A stretch of DNA of 64,000 nucleotides from Amborella trichopoda (GCF_000471905.2 NW_006499799.1:1224861-1288860), one strand, 5' to 3'; positions 11,625-23,835 are shown, counted from the first letter of the stretch. A program made the numbers and translations. The notes: generated from the sequence alone by a model not told the origin.

Positions 11625-12977
11625 GGTGGTCGACTCTTGTATGCAGATCGCCTTTGAACCGGTTCTCGATGGTCTTGGGGCCGTGGCTGTTAAGTGACAG
11701 GGTCTTTTTCTACGACAGTAACTACAGCACAAGGCTCATGGAGCCCTTCTTCAGGCTTCATCGTTTGAAGGGGTTAGAAGGGATTTAGGTGAAGAGGGTC
11801 GTCAAAATTAGCTATTTTGACTGCCTTTGTCACCTCCCTAGTCAAAATATGTAGACCTCTAACGCATTTAGCTTTGAGGTTTTGATGGACCTCACACCAA
11901 AACTACGATCTAGGTCGCAACTGGTCAGCTCTTCTTGCACAGGAGAGAGCTGTCTCCATCAAGTGCGGTAATGGATGAGGGCCAGGAACTGGAGTCATCT
12001 TGGGCCTAAGAGAACGAAGAACTCGATCTTTCATCAGGTCCATGGCCTGAGCTATCTTGTGGGATCTAGAGACACGACCAAAGTGATGGGGCTAGTTCAT
12101 GATGATACTCTTGGGAAAAATCTTTGAGTACCAAGGCTAGGTGCTTGCTAGATGAATGGGCAGCAGGCAGGAGAAAGGTTGACTCATGAGGAGGCCTGAG
12201 TCAAGGGCGAGGGGGTGTCTGAGATGGCGATGTGTGTGTGCCCCTTGAAGAGAGATTACAAGGGATCTGGGGGTCCACCCGGGCTCGTGTAAGTGATCTG
12301 GCCTTAAGAGGCCGAGAACTACGAGCAAGTGTTTGTAAGAGAATGGGTGTCGACCTGCCCCTTACAAGGTGAGCTTGTGTGTGAATGGTAGGATATGAGC
12401 AATGTGCGTAGGGCCTGACCTAAGAAGGATCGATCTTGGACACGGTCCCGAGGTAATAGAAGAGTTTCCTCAAGGTGTGGCTTTAGTGGATGACCCACGA
12501 GCCTTGTGGCATGTGGGAGGGGTGGAGACCGTGGGGTTTCAGCCTTGATGTGTTGAGCCTCTAGGGATAGAGACTAATGGTGCAGAAATGTGGGGGTAGC
12601 CTTATGGCAACCCAGAGAAGCAATGAAAAATTGCTTGCCTTTTGCAGAAAAGAACTGGGCAGCCTTTCGGTGTACCTCAGGAACACAACCGGCAAGTGAC
12701 TTGCCGGTGGCTGGGTGCATGTTGTGTAGGGCAACAGAAGTGCTGCCGCTGTAGGGCCCCTTGTCTAGGGGTGTTTGCTCAAGAGGATGGTCGGAAAAGA
12801 AGTCGCAGGAACTTGTTCCCTGGGGACACTCTCGAAGACGAGGATAAGAAAATCCTCGATCCTGATAAATGGGTTACAAAACCCACAAGCCATAAGTGAA
12901 ATGTGAGAGGATAATGAAAGCGGATAATAAAAGAAGAAACTAGCCAAACAAGAATGATCCGATTAAGGGATAGTAAG
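11625..12977 (-). pseudogene. gag: gag leader and N-terminal gag region, minus strand
   Basis: Reading from the PBS at 12,995 leftwards, this region matches the leaders following the PBS of D, E and F, for example 57,490-58,250. The minus-strand match runs from the PBS to about 11,625, where it stops within the N-terminal gag part and switches to 3'-region sequence. Short open frames such as 12,137-12,328 correspond to frames in the other leaders but are interrupted. It is a remnant of the structural polyprotein with no catalytic content. Confidence 0.7.
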
Positions 12978-12995
12978 TTTTTAATGGAGTAACCA
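12978..12995 (-). other. Primer binding site next to LTR C (tRNA-Arg type, decayed)
   Basis: The minus strand reads TGGTTACTCCATTAAAAA after a three-base spacer from the LTR end. It aligns with the less decayed PBS at 46,612 (TGGTGACTCCATTGGGGA). A plant tRNA-Arg(ACG) 3' end would give TGGCGACTCCACTGGGGA. Several bases differ. Confidence 0.7.
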
Positions 12996-12998
12996 AGA

Positions 12999-15917
12999 TG
13001 GTTAAGTGCCTCGATCTCACCCGTCAAATCTGGATGATCGGCGGGCATGCATCTCGGGTTTTGAGGAAAAACCCGAGAAGTTTTTGAGATCGCTCTCTTG
13101 GGAATCTCGTTGGAGAATGGGGGCAGATGTTACCAACCGGTGAGAGAGGAATTTAAGGTGGGTTTGGGACATACTCGAGCTGGCTCACGTGGGCACCCTC
13201 TTAGATCACGAAGAAAGCCCCCCAATAATAAAACTGGTTCAGAATCACCTCCTTTGGCTTATATTCTTCTTGTTTTCTACAATCACACACATATATGGCA
13301 AAGATTATAAGACAAGTGGGTCGGACCTCACCCTTTTCCTCTTTGTTGAACATACACAAGCATCTGCATTCAAAAAGAAGAAGAGAAGAAATACGAGGGA
13401 GAGAAGAGTTGGACTGAGTGAGAGGACTAAGCTGATGAGTAATTGGCCTGACGTCGTAGCAAAATGGGCTTGGTACTATGACCCGCTCCCGGGATCACTA
13501 CTAGACGTCATACCAATACCGATTAGCTAGGTACGATGGTCAAACTGTCGTGGCAATAAAGCTGGCCAAGTAACCCGATTACAACAACATTATGGTGAGA
13601 CGACAGGACTACCATGAGAGGCTAACCTCACTCTCTCTTAATCGAACAAAATAGTAGCAGAGTGATGGTTATAAGAAAATAATGAAGTAAGAGAAGAAGG
13701 GAACAGACAGAGGGAGGGAGAAGAAAGGAAGAGAAGAGGAGAGAGGATAAATGAGAGAGAGGAAAAAAAGATGCAGTCTGCGCTAGGCATTGCCGACTGT
13801 GTTAGAAGAAGAGGGAAAAAAAGGCAGTCAGTGCTAGGCTTCAATGACTATGTTAGAAGAGAAGAGAGAGAAAAAGCAGTCGGTGCTAGGCTTCACCGAT
13901 CGTTTCAAGAGAGAAGAGAGGAAGAGAACTAACCGGTGCTACTCTAACATCGGTTACGATGGCAGAGAAGCAAGGGAGATAGATTGAATCACCGCTAGCT
14001 TTGCTAACTTCAACAATGGAGAGAGAGAAATCCAATCGGTGCTAAGAATGAAAGAAGTGGAGAGAGAAAATTGCACTCGATATTGAGAATGAAAGAGATG
14101 AGAGAGAAAACCCCATCGGATGTTGGGAATGAAAGTGAGGAGAGAGAAAACCCCACCCAGTGTTGGGAATGAAAGTGCAGAGAGAGAGAGGAGAATCAAC
14201 CGGTGTTAGGCTTATGTCAGTAGTGATGGGAGAGAAGAGGATATAAATAAGAAGAAGAGAGAGAAAGAGATAGAGATGAGCAAAATAGAGAGAGATAAAG
14301 ATGAGAAGAAGAGAGAGATAGAGATGAGAAGAAGAGGGAGAAAGAGATAGAGATGAGAAGAAGAGAGAGAAAGTGATAGAGATGAGAAGAAGATAGAGAA
14401 AGAGAAAGAGGGAAGGAGAGAGAAAGAGGGGAGGAGAGAGAAAGTTACTTGCCCGAAGGATACCGACCCTTTTCTTCTCTCTCCTCTCTCTCTCCTAGAC
14501 ATACTCACAGGCTCAAGCAAGAAATCAAAATTTTATTGATTGGTCAAAGAAGAATGAATCTGTTTTTTGTACAATGAGGCAATGCCTATTTATATAGAAG
14601 TGGGCTAAAACATTGGTATACGCCTAAAAACTACCTAGAATTAAAGATAATTACAATTTAATTTAATTGAATTTAATGAAATTCTAAAATGGGTGCAAAG
14701 GGACTGTTTTGCCCCTGCCTAACAATGTGTCGAATTTCAGAACAGTCCTTGCTGCTGCCCGAGAACTTGCATGATCTTCCATGGGTGACCCGGGGTCGTT
14801 CTGATGCCCGTTTGATCAAAATATTATTGTTTTCTTGTAGGGCTCCGCATGGCGATCATTTTGATACTAACTTCTTGCCATGGATCGTGTTTCGAACTAT
14901 GATCATGAGACTTGAATTTTGGATGAATCTGAAAAACTTCGGATCGATTGTGTGCTCGTTCCTTGATGTTTCTTCGTGACTTCTTCATTGAATGACACTA
15001 AGCTTGCTATCACAATCATGTTGCAACAAATGTAGCTTGATCTTGTGTCAGGATGAAGATTTTGTCGTCCTTAGTTTTTGATAGGAATCATGAAATCTGG
15101 TGGCCAGAATTTACAACAGCTCTAATGCCTTCATGTGTGAAATCCAATCGTTCATCGTACACGAGGTTCAGACCAGAGACAGCCTTGGACCTCTCGCATA
15201 TAATGCCATTGGTTTTGTGCCGAACGGGAATGTGAACATCGTGATTTGGCTTCTCGAAAGAGGTGTGTTACTGCTGAATTTTTTGCAACTTGCTTCGCGG
15301 ATCATTGACTTTCATTTAGTTTTTCTCTCTACTCGAGCATTGTCACGAGGCGTACCACATATTGAATTGCTCGTCTTGATGAGACAAACATGCTCACCAA
15401 ATTTGAGAGTGATCCGACTTGGAATGAGTGAGTTATAGTCCCCGAAAGTGGCTACTTGTGACAATAAAAACAGCCACCTTTAATGGTGTTTTGATGGACT
15501 GAGGTCACACGAGAATAGTGTGTGGCCTACCCCTTTTCAGTATTTTACCCATAACTTTGTCTTGGAGTGCCCGATTAAGCTGAAGCTTGAGGCATAAGGA
15601 TTTTCAATCGTATCAAATCTAATGGCATTGGTCCCATGGCTGTTTGACACACCAAAAGTATGGCTCTAGTTATAGGGTCCATTTCAGGGTGCTAGAGACT
15701 AACTTTGATGAAATTGTTTTGTTTTGTTCACTGGCTTAGACATGCCTGATCGCTATAAAATTTGGCAGATGGTCTTTTGAAGTGCTGATGAAGATCTTGA
15801 CCAATTATGGGGCCATTCTGAGATTGTCGAGAATTTCAATTGTTTTGTAGGGTTTATTGACATGCTTCCTACTTATTCATAACTAGGGATAAAGGTGTTG
15901 AAAAATACGTTCAAACA
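12999..15917 (-). mobile_element. LTR C, 5' LTR of a Tat-like element (type 1)
   Basis: On the minus strand this LTR starts TGTTTGAACG at 15,917 and ends TAACCA at 12,999, followed by a PBS, so it is a 5' LTR of 2.9 kb. The TATA box is near 14,590-14,600 and AATAAA near 14,532-14,537. The purine and hairpin leader spans 13,640-14,490, with units such as CGGTG-CTAGGCTT-CACCG. It resembles A, D, F and G (type 1) rather than B, the nearest 3' LTR, so the C-to-B unit is a recombinant. Confidence 0.82.
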
Positions 15918-16287
15918 ATCATCTATGGGTAGTGAGTTCAGATGGTGAAGGTAGGCTCAATGACAGATGGATGGTGGAAAGGGACTCACTGGGGATTCGA
16001 AAGTGGGTGTGACTCCCTAGGGATAAGAGATTAAGGCAAGAAAATGACTCTAATGGTGATGACAAGGTGACGAGGGTCAAACCTTGCCGATGCTCACATG
16101 AATGGGCCAGCTAGGGAAGGAATACGCAAAGGCGCATGTAAAGGGCAAGGGTGTAGAGGCATCAAGGCTGGTGGCAACATGGGAACACACTCATGGTGAA
16201 TTGTGCGAGCATGTGTGGCAGCCTAAGGTGAATGAATTCACAAACGGTGGTTGAAGGTGAACATACACGGTGGGCTCTTAGTGGCAT

Positions 16288-16455
16288 GAGTACTCAGGAT
16301 GGCTACGGGGTGTTGCGAACACTCACGACGGCTACGTGATGCTCTAAACACTCACAGTGGTTACATGATGCTCTGAACACTCATGGCGGCTACATGATGC
16401 TCTTAACACTCACGACGACTACATGGTGTTGTGAACACTCATGACGGCTTGAGCG
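16288..16455. repeat. Minisatellite, 29-bp unit, upstream of the PMD promoter
   Basis: ACTCACGACGG-type units start at 16,321, 16,350, 16,379, 16,408 and 16,437, an exact 29-bp step, with a degenerate unit before. The unit is unrelated to the 45-bp minisatellite that holds the same place in A and in D/G. Confidence 0.9.
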
Positions 16456-16690
16456 TTCGTGGTGGGGAACACAAAAGGAGGTTGCATGGGGGAGATGGGA
16501 TGTGCATGGCGGCCGCTGAACAGTTGCATCCCAGGCTTGGACTAGAGCTGACCCTACTCAGCTCAGTCCACCGAACAGTTGCATCCATAGGCTTCCAAAA
16601 ATTCTCTCGTATTTTTCCAAAATGACACTCAAGTTTTCTTGAACTTGGATGTCATTTTCATTTTAGGAGGGGCAGGATAGGGAACGTCCA

Positions 16691-16700
16691 TTTATAAAAT
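16691..16700 (+). promoter_or_regulatory. TATA box of the PMD gene
   Basis: TTTATAAAATGGGGTAAGAGG aligns loosely with CTATATAGGGGGGTAAAACC on the minus strand at 30,317. Each lies 0.7-1.0 kb upstream of a PMD reading frame. It is a predicted core promoter only. Confidence 0.45.
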
Positions 16701-17430
16701 GGGGTAAGAGGCTTTTTCACTTTTTACCTTACATTTTTTAACCCCCAAAACCTCCTTGTGTTACCATAGTAACTCAGGTGTGAGGAAATTCCAGCATCAG
16801 AGAGAAAGATTAAAGAAATTGTGCAAAGACAGTCACGATGGAAGCGAACATAGGGATTTTTTTCATCAGGTAAGTTCCCAGCTGGTTTTACAGTGAGCTC
16901 TTGGGAGTTCAAGGGAGAGCTCAACAAGTTCAAGGGAAGTTTCCGGGGAATTCCTAGTAAGTGTTGGTGAGAATTTCTCAGGACTTAGACAGTTTGAGCA
17001 TGAAAGCCCGAGACCTCTCGACAACTTCAGAGGTTTCTTGGGGCTTCTGCGACGAATACTAGCAGTTTTTCGACAAGGCGTTCTCAGAGAAGACGAAGAG
17101 TCGTGAACCAAAAATGGTAACTCATCCACACATGTGAAGGGGCAGGCGTGTTGTGAGGTGTCACACATGGTAATCGAGGAGAGTGCATTTGCAGGAAGAA
17201 CACATGTGAGGTTTTTGATACGTGCGACAAGCCTTGAAGTGTGACGTGTGTGGCAGTGACACATACGGTGGCTTGAACGTGTATAACAGAGTTCCCATGT
17301 GGTGTCTAAAAAATACATACGTACGACTGCATGAACGTGCATAGCATAATTCATGTACAGTAGTAGAAAAATACATGCACGATGGCTTGAACATGCGTAA
17401 TAGAGTTCTTGCGCGAGGACCATAAGATTT

Positions 17431-20400
17431 TGTAGAATGTCGGGATTTTAGGGAAATGTTTGCCCAAGGCTAGAGAGCTTGAAACCGGTCTTTTCAAAGG
17501 TGCTAGTTTGGTCAGGGGAGACCCAATATGGTTTGTACCGCCTTCGTGTGAGCCACAGTGGCCTCTTAGCATTACTTATGCTAGTGAGTCCGCTTGTTTT
17601 TGTGTCTGTGAAGACACTGATGGGAATCCCTGGGCAGAAGAGGATGGGATCCCTCTCTTCCGTTTTTTGCATAGGGGAATAGGCTCAGGCGAGAATCTGC
17701 CCACCTTGGGAAAAGAATGTTGAAGACTCAGGGATTGGTATGGTCTTCTGCGGTGCTTCGAGATGCAAGGGGAGCATCAATTCCTGTAAGGATACAAACC
17801 TTGAACCTTGGAGGTGTTGCGATCGTACGCGAGGATTCGAAAAGTATTTTCCTTGGCTGCGGTGGTCTAATGCTCAGTAGGGTACTTCGATCAATATCCC
17901 AATGCCATAAGGGCACTATTGGAGACATGGAGTCACGTCAGCAATACGTGGCTCTTCAGTTATGGCGAAGCAGGGATTTCTTTGCTGGACCTGTATTTTG
18001 TGGGTGGCCTTCCATTGATGGGGGCCATGTATGACGCATTAGTCCCGAAGAACTCAGTCATTTTTTGTGGAGCATCCCTGGGACGTGAAGCGCCTCCTTT
18101 TATTCTCAGGGAGATATTTGACGTATACCTATTTTTGCACTCACGATCTGGTGATGGCTCTGTATCTTTTGCCCAATGGATAAAATAATTATTTGGGGAG
18201 TAGCCTGATGCTATGGAGCTGGCCTACTTGGTTATGGGCGGGAAGGGCAAGGAGATATTAGAAGCTACTCCTCCTATCTATGTGCACAAGTCAGTGGATG
18301 ACAACATTTATCTGACCGCCTATCTGGTCTTGTTCCTTTGCAAGTTCGCCCTGCAAGGTGGTCAGGAAAATCCGTCCCGGCTGCTTTTTCGTGGCTTGTC
18401 ACATGGCTGGTGGGCATCAATATACTCTTGCGCAGTCAATCTTATGCAGTATATACCATGGGCTGGGAGCAATATCCAGAGGGAAACCTGTCAAGGGAAC
18501 TCTGCCGGGGAAATCTAAGACACCCTTCCCGACACATTATATATTTGGATGGCTCGTGGCATATTTCCTGGGCACTTTAAGACATCCTTCCCTGCACATT
18601 AGATATTTGGATGGCTAGCGGTGCTGGAGAAGACTTTGTGCCCCCAGCTTGTGGAAATTGTAGGGCAGAAGGCCATCTTCTGCACTCCAGGTCATGCACA
18701 CCGTTTGTTTGTTGAAGACTCCTTCATGCGCCACCTCCCTTTCCCCATCGAGGGCTACACCGATCGTGCCTTCATTGATGAGTTGGGCAAGAATCTTGAC
18801 GGTGCCTCCACAGGAGTCCCTGAGCTCATGTTTCTTTTGAGCGAGAGAGGCGGTATCTTGCCTTACATGACTGCTCATGGTGCCAAGCTTGAAGGGTACT
18901 ACTCCCATCGCTCTGCACAGCAACGTAGACTGAACCAAGGGTGTCCCTTCTCAATTTTGTTTAAGAAGCGTCATGGATGGGTTAATGCTCAGAAGCCTAA
19001 GGACGTGTTGGGGACTCCTCATGAGTCATGGAAGCTTGTCCATATTCACACTGCTTGGGCAACTTGCTTGGAGTTCACTGAGGTGAACAAATTCTGTGTT
19101 CCCCACTTTGGCAGAGTGGGTCGTGCTACTGAGGCATATTGGCTGTGGTGGAGGACCCCCAATTGCTGTTACTAGGAGGCAAACCATACTTGGAAGGAGG
19201 TGAACAGTAGCAGATGACAAGACACCAAGCAAGGGAGACGTTTTGAACCTCCTGCTTGTAGGGTGCTGTTTGAACTGGACTACCCTAAGGACTGGGATCA
19301 ACTCGGGGCGCCGTAAGAGATAGCATCAAACAAGGCCTCTCCTCAAATGCTTCCCATGAGGTAGAAGACAAGAAGTGTTTTTTTATGACCTCTGCTCTAT
19401 CTTTGAGGGGAGCAAGGGTCGAAAGGTTTCTGGCATGGAGGGGGAATCGGTGCAAGACATGAATGCCCTGATTGGGAGTGGTCCCCACAGTGCTCCAGAG
19501 CTTAAGCTTGGTGGACCTTCAAAAGAGCTTGCACTTGTCAAGGAGGGAAGAAGAAAAGGAAGAGACCTGCGCATTCAGTATCTTTAGAGTCTGAGTCTGA
19601 CTCTGAGTTTCTTTTAAGGCGAATAAGAGCTAGGCCGGTATAATCACCTCCAAGGGCACAGTCGAAGGCTCTTGCTCGATTTGAAGCCGGTGATACGCCC
19701 GTTGCTGTCGCAAGTGCTTCTACGTCTGCTAGTACACCTCTGGTCCAAGAGACAAGCTCTTCCAGTGAGGAGACTGCTGCCATATCTCCATCTCAAGTGG
19801 CTGATGCTTCGCCCCTGAGGTTGGTGGGAGAGCTAGCTTCAACTCCATCTGTCTCACCAAGGAGCGTAACAGTCCTTAACCAATGGCTAAGGTGAACTTG
19901 GTTGTTAGTGAGGCTGTTGATGAAGGCCCCACTACTGTTCAGGAAGAGGAACTTGGGGTGGACGAGGCATCTGAGCAACATGAGGCAACTGGTGATGATG
20001 AGGGCTTGAGCACAATTGGAGGAGAGGAACCCGTCCTCATTGAGCGACATGAAGTGATCGTTCCTGACAACAGGGACGAGGATATAGGCAATGAAGGCCT
20101 CAATTCTCAAGAAGAGGGACCTGATGAGAGGTCAGAACAACCAATGGCAATTGCTCCTGATGATCTGGATGAGGTAGTGGGAGATGAAGGCCTCAACATT
20201 GCTCTGGGAGAGGAAGTCGATATCGATGGGAGACTTGAGCAACCTGAGGAAGGTGCTCCTACTGAGGTGTTAAAGGAACTGGTTCCGAGGTTGTCAGAAC
20301 CTAGCAACCTGGATTTCGAAGTTTCTCCCCTGGAGGCGATGATAGCTATGGCCATTGTCACTTTGTCTTCAGTTTATGCAATTGAGGTCACCTTAGTCAT

Positions 20401-21052
20401 GGTGATCCCACCTTTTGGATGGAGCTTGTCCAAGCCTACTTTCAACGGGGCATCTGGCATGATCGAGGACATGGTCCGTGTAGGTCTTCAGCAATTAAAG
20501 GAGCAACCTTTCGCTGAGATGAGCAAGGCATTGACCATACTCAGGGAGTTTGCCTTTGCAACCATTGTCCTGGGGAACGCGAAAGAAGTGTTTTATCGTT
20601 TTGATGCCGCTTTAAATGAGTTAAAGAGCTGAAGATTGGAGAGGTCGCAGCATGCGGCAGAAACCAGCAAGCTGACCTCCTTGAAAGCGTCAGTCATGTG
20701 TCATCGTGAGGAAGTGGATTTCTGCACACAGAAGAAGACTACCGTGACTGCTCATCAACGCGATCTCAAGACAGAGGGAAGGGCTTGTTTTAATAAGATG
20801 ATAACCATAAGGATGGAGATGCAAAGACTGCTTGGCGAATTCGATGGTCAGGAGCGGGAAATGAGTCAGAGGACGACCCTGAATGCATCTTTGGCTAAGG
20901 ATCTATCAGAGCTCATACGCACCATTGAGTCAGAGACTGCCTCCATAGAATAAGAGGCTTGAATGGTGGCTGAACTGAAGGAGGGTGGTCAGAGTGCTGT
21001 GGCTGGTTTTGATGAGTCTGGGTTGAAGATCAATGAAATCATTGATCGATTT
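17431..21052 (+). pseudogene. Plant mobile domain (PMD) gene of the Tat-like element, near full length
   Basis: This is a decayed gene of about 1,200 codons, antisense to its host element. The N-terminal part (17,440-17,720) contains RGDPIWF and CEPQWPLSI, matching the second copy at 29,000-29,265. The PMD core (17,910-18,620) has SHVSNTWLFSYGEAGISLLD, GGLPLMGAMYD and, after a frame change, LCSIYHGLG. It continues in an open stretch (18,621-19,175), a cleft-like ELDYPKDWDQLGAP motif, and a KKKRKRP nuclear-signal-like patch (19,548-19,568). After a frame change it gives an acidic 249-codon stretch (19,883-20,632) and a charged, probably coiled-coil end (20,636-21,052). Cellular PMD proteins such as MAIL1/MAIN are nuclear and linked to transposon silencing; PMD copies carried by Ty3/gypsy elements have been described. 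At least three frame changes and several stops (for example 17,721, 19,173) make it a pseudogene. What it did for the element is unknown. Confidence 0.8.
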
Positions 21053-21330
21053 TGAGGATGACTTCACGTGTTGTTTTTTATTGTATACAGACAATTTGTA
21101 CAAAAATTTTGTTGATATGAATGAAGTTCCTCTTTTGCCCTTTGCTTCTTTATGCCCTGCTTTTCTTCATTCTTTATTATTCGCTTTCAAGAAATTGTAT
21201 GACAGTAAGGAGCCTTTCCCTCGATTTTCTCACGAAGCCCTTTCCGGTTTTCATCGCAAAGCCCTTTCGAATTTTCATCGCGTCCCATTTTTTTCTTTTT
21301 ATTTGACGATTTTTGCCCATGATTGCTAGT
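21053..21330 (+). other. 3' flank of the PMD gene, shared with the element's 3' region
   Basis: There is no gene here. The part around 21,230-21,320 (CCCTTTCCGGTTTTCATCGC and neighbours) resembles 2,430-2,530 and 10,790-10,900 in the 3' regions of A and B. It ends where minus-strand protease-linker sequence begins. Confidence 0.5.
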
Positions 21331-22494
21331 GGTGCTATCATAGCTTGTGCATCATAGCTTTTTCGATTCTGACATGAACCCCTTCAAGGGCTTTGAAACA
21401 ATCTGTATTGGAGGAGCTTCTTCTACTTTGGCCTTCCCTTTGAGCGAGGCTTCTAATTGGGTTTGAAGGTCTTGCATTTCTTTCCTTAGCTCGGCAAGAG
21501 CATATTGACTTTGATGGTGAGCTAGCAGTTTTCATTTGGCTCTTCTTGCATCAAGGAATCAGGGATGTGTAGGACTCTTAGAGGGTCGCATGCTTGGGCT
21601 AACCCCTGGACCGGATGAGGGGCACCTTCTTTTAGGGAGGTTGGAATGCTAAGAATCCTGCGGTCTGGCTGTTGTGAGGCTTCGGCCTCAAGGAGTGCAA
21701 TAGGGATGTGCATGACCTTTTGATGATCTGACGTATAGGTAACCCTTGGGACCAATGCATATACTCTCATGGCTTCTTTGAGCTAGTTAGTAGTCACTGG
21801 TTCAGCAGTCAATGGGGGTAGATCTGGACTAAAAGAGGAGAGGAGAAACTCATCTTCATTAGAAGTAGACAATGCTTTAAGAAGAGGATATGGAAATGTG
21901 TTGATAGAGGTCAGAGGTAGGATTTTCCCATTTCTCTCATCTTCTTTGAACATGTCCAAAAGGTACATCCTCATGTGAAGATGGTCCCGCTCTTCTCACA
22001 TATCTGTGTTCATCATCCTTGGGTTCTTAAGATGGTACTGGGTTTACAAAGTAGTACTTTGCATCAGCATAATGTGTTTCGAAGATAGGGAATGGTCTTT
22101 TGTCACCATAGACCATGTACTATCTCCCATCCTGACTGTACTTAAAGCATTGATGAAGGGTGGAAGGAACCACTCCCTAATCATGCATTCAAGGGTCCAT
22201 GTACTATCTCCCATCCTGACTGTACTTAAAGCATTGATGAAGGGTTGAAGGAACCACTCCCTAATCATGCATCCAAGGGTCTCTAAGGAGGATGTTGTAC
22301 TAGGTATCGGTGTCGATTACATGGAATAGGGCGTAATCATTTAATTCACCTATCTTGAGCCGAAGGTGAACAGTGCTGCTGGTTTTTCTTCTGATTGATT
22401 GAACCCTTGAACCGTAATGTTTGTTAGTGTGAGATCATCAGATCACAACCTTAAACGAGTGAGAAACCTTCTTGGGATGTGATTGACTATTGAT
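21331..22494 (-). pseudogene. pro: Protease C-terminal part and pro-RT linker of a Tat-like pol
   Basis: Reading leftwards from 22,494 the minus strand encodes VNHIPRRFLTRL, DDLTLTNITVQGFNQ, then after a one-base frame change LNDYALFHVIDTDT, YNILLRDPWMHD, GVVPSTLHQCFKY and RPFPIFETHYADAKYY. These are the protease C-terminal region and following linker of plant Tat/Athila-type pol. The catalytic Asp lies upstream and is cut off by LTR D, which sits directly in the coding sequence. Further left is a linker ending in VSKPLKGF at about 21,380. RT should follow, but PMD flank does, so RT through integrase has been deleted. Stops include TAG and TGA codons, and an 84-bp tandem duplication interrupts the domain. 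Confidence 0.8.
22113..22280. repeat. 84-bp tandem duplication within the protease region
   Basis: The unit starting CCATGTACTATCTCCCATCC at 22,113 is repeated at 22,197 with only about two differences. It repeats 28 codons around STLHQCFKY, so the frame is kept. Its low divergence marks it as younger than the surrounding decay. Confidence 0.9.
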
Positions 22495-23771
22495 TGTTTG
22501 AACGCATTTTTCAGCACCTTGGTCCCTGATGCAGAATAAAGAGCAAGCAGGTCAATAAAGCCTTAACATACAGTGGAACTCTCGATAGTCTCAAAATTTC
22601 CCTAGAATTGGTCAAGATATAAGCACTCCAAGATGCCACCTGCCAAGTTTCATCACAGCCAGACATATCGAAGGCAGTGAACACAAAGAAACAATTTCGG
22701 AAAAATTGGCCTCAAGCACCCTGAAACCATAACTATATTTTTGTTGCATCAAACAGTTGTGGAACCACTGCCATTGGATCCGACACGGTCGAAAACCCTT
22801 ACGGGTCAATTTTTGACTTAATTAGGCACTCCAATAAAAAGTTAAGGGTAAAATACCGAAAAGGGGTAGGCCGCACACTATTCCCGTGTGGCCTCCCTAC
22901 ATCAAAACACCATTAAAGGTTGTTGTTTTTATAGTCACGGGTAGTGACTTTTGAGGCCCATATCTCACTCGTTTCAAGCTGGATCATGTTCATCTTGTCA
23001 AGACGAGCGTTTCGATATGCTGTATGCCTAGTAATGACGTTCGAACAGGGAGAAAAGCTAGAGAGATGTTGCTGATCCATGAAGAAGTTGTAGAAAATTC
23101 AGATGTGACACGCCTAGCTCGAGCGGCCAAATCCCTACTCTCGTGTATTGGATCGACGCGAAACCAATTCCATCATATGCGTAAGGAGGGTTATCACTAG
23201 TCCAAACTCCATACATGATGAATGGTTGGTTTTTTCACACGAAGGGGAAGAAGTGACTATCAATTTCGGCCACCGGATTCTATATTCATACGAAAACCCA
23301 AGTTGCAAAGTCTTCGTTCAGGCTCCAAAACGCATCTCGTTTGTTGCCACGCGATCATGACGGCATGTTCAGTGCACTATAGTGAAAAGATCACAAAAAA
23401 ACTTCAAGAAACGAGCACACTATCGATATGAAGGTTTAAAGATTCATGAAAATTTGAAGTATCATGATCGTGGCTTAAAAACATGATTCATGGCTCGAAG
23501 TTGGTATCAAATTGATCACCATGCCGATCCCTACAAGGAAACAATCATCTTTCGATCAAACGGGAATCGAAGAAACCTCAGATCAGGCACAGAAGATCGT
23601 GCAAGTTCTCGAGCAGCAACAATAGAGACTGTTATGAAATTTCATCTATTGTTAGACAGAGGCAAAATAGTCCCTTTGCACCTATTTTTAAAATTTATTT
23701 CAATTCAATTAAATTGTAATTATCATCAATTTATCTAGTTTTTAGGTATTCACAATTGTTTGAGCCCTATT

Positions 23772-23835
23772 TTATATAAACAAGCAAAGCCTAATTGTAA
23801 AGGAATTTTGGTTCATTCTTCAATCATTCAATAAA
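23772..23835 (+). promoter_or_regulatory. LTR D TATA box and poly(A) signal
   Basis: TTATATAAAC is followed 50 bases on by CAATAAAG, then by the GAGAGAGAG/CT-rich leader starting with TCTTGGAGAGAG. Nearly the same sequence recurs in LTR F (54,784-54,849). Confidence 0.7.

Larger units (their letters stand above)
15918..17430 (-). mobile_element. Internal 3' region and antisense PMD leader
   Basis: This stretch flanks LTR C. The first part matches the 3' region of element A (3,840-4,240). It then carries a 29-bp minisatellite, a TATA box on the plus strand at 16,691 and about 0.7 kb of untranslated leader running into the PMD reading frame. It belongs to a minus-orientation element whose PMD gene is antisense, hence on the plus strand. 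Confidence 0.6.

Noticed and set aside
6590..15922. Possible target duplication GTCAT (6,590-6,594) and ATCAT (15,918-15,922) around the C-to-B unit.
   Set aside because: Only four of five bases match, and the two LTRs belong to different subfamilies, so they did not enter together. Probably chance.
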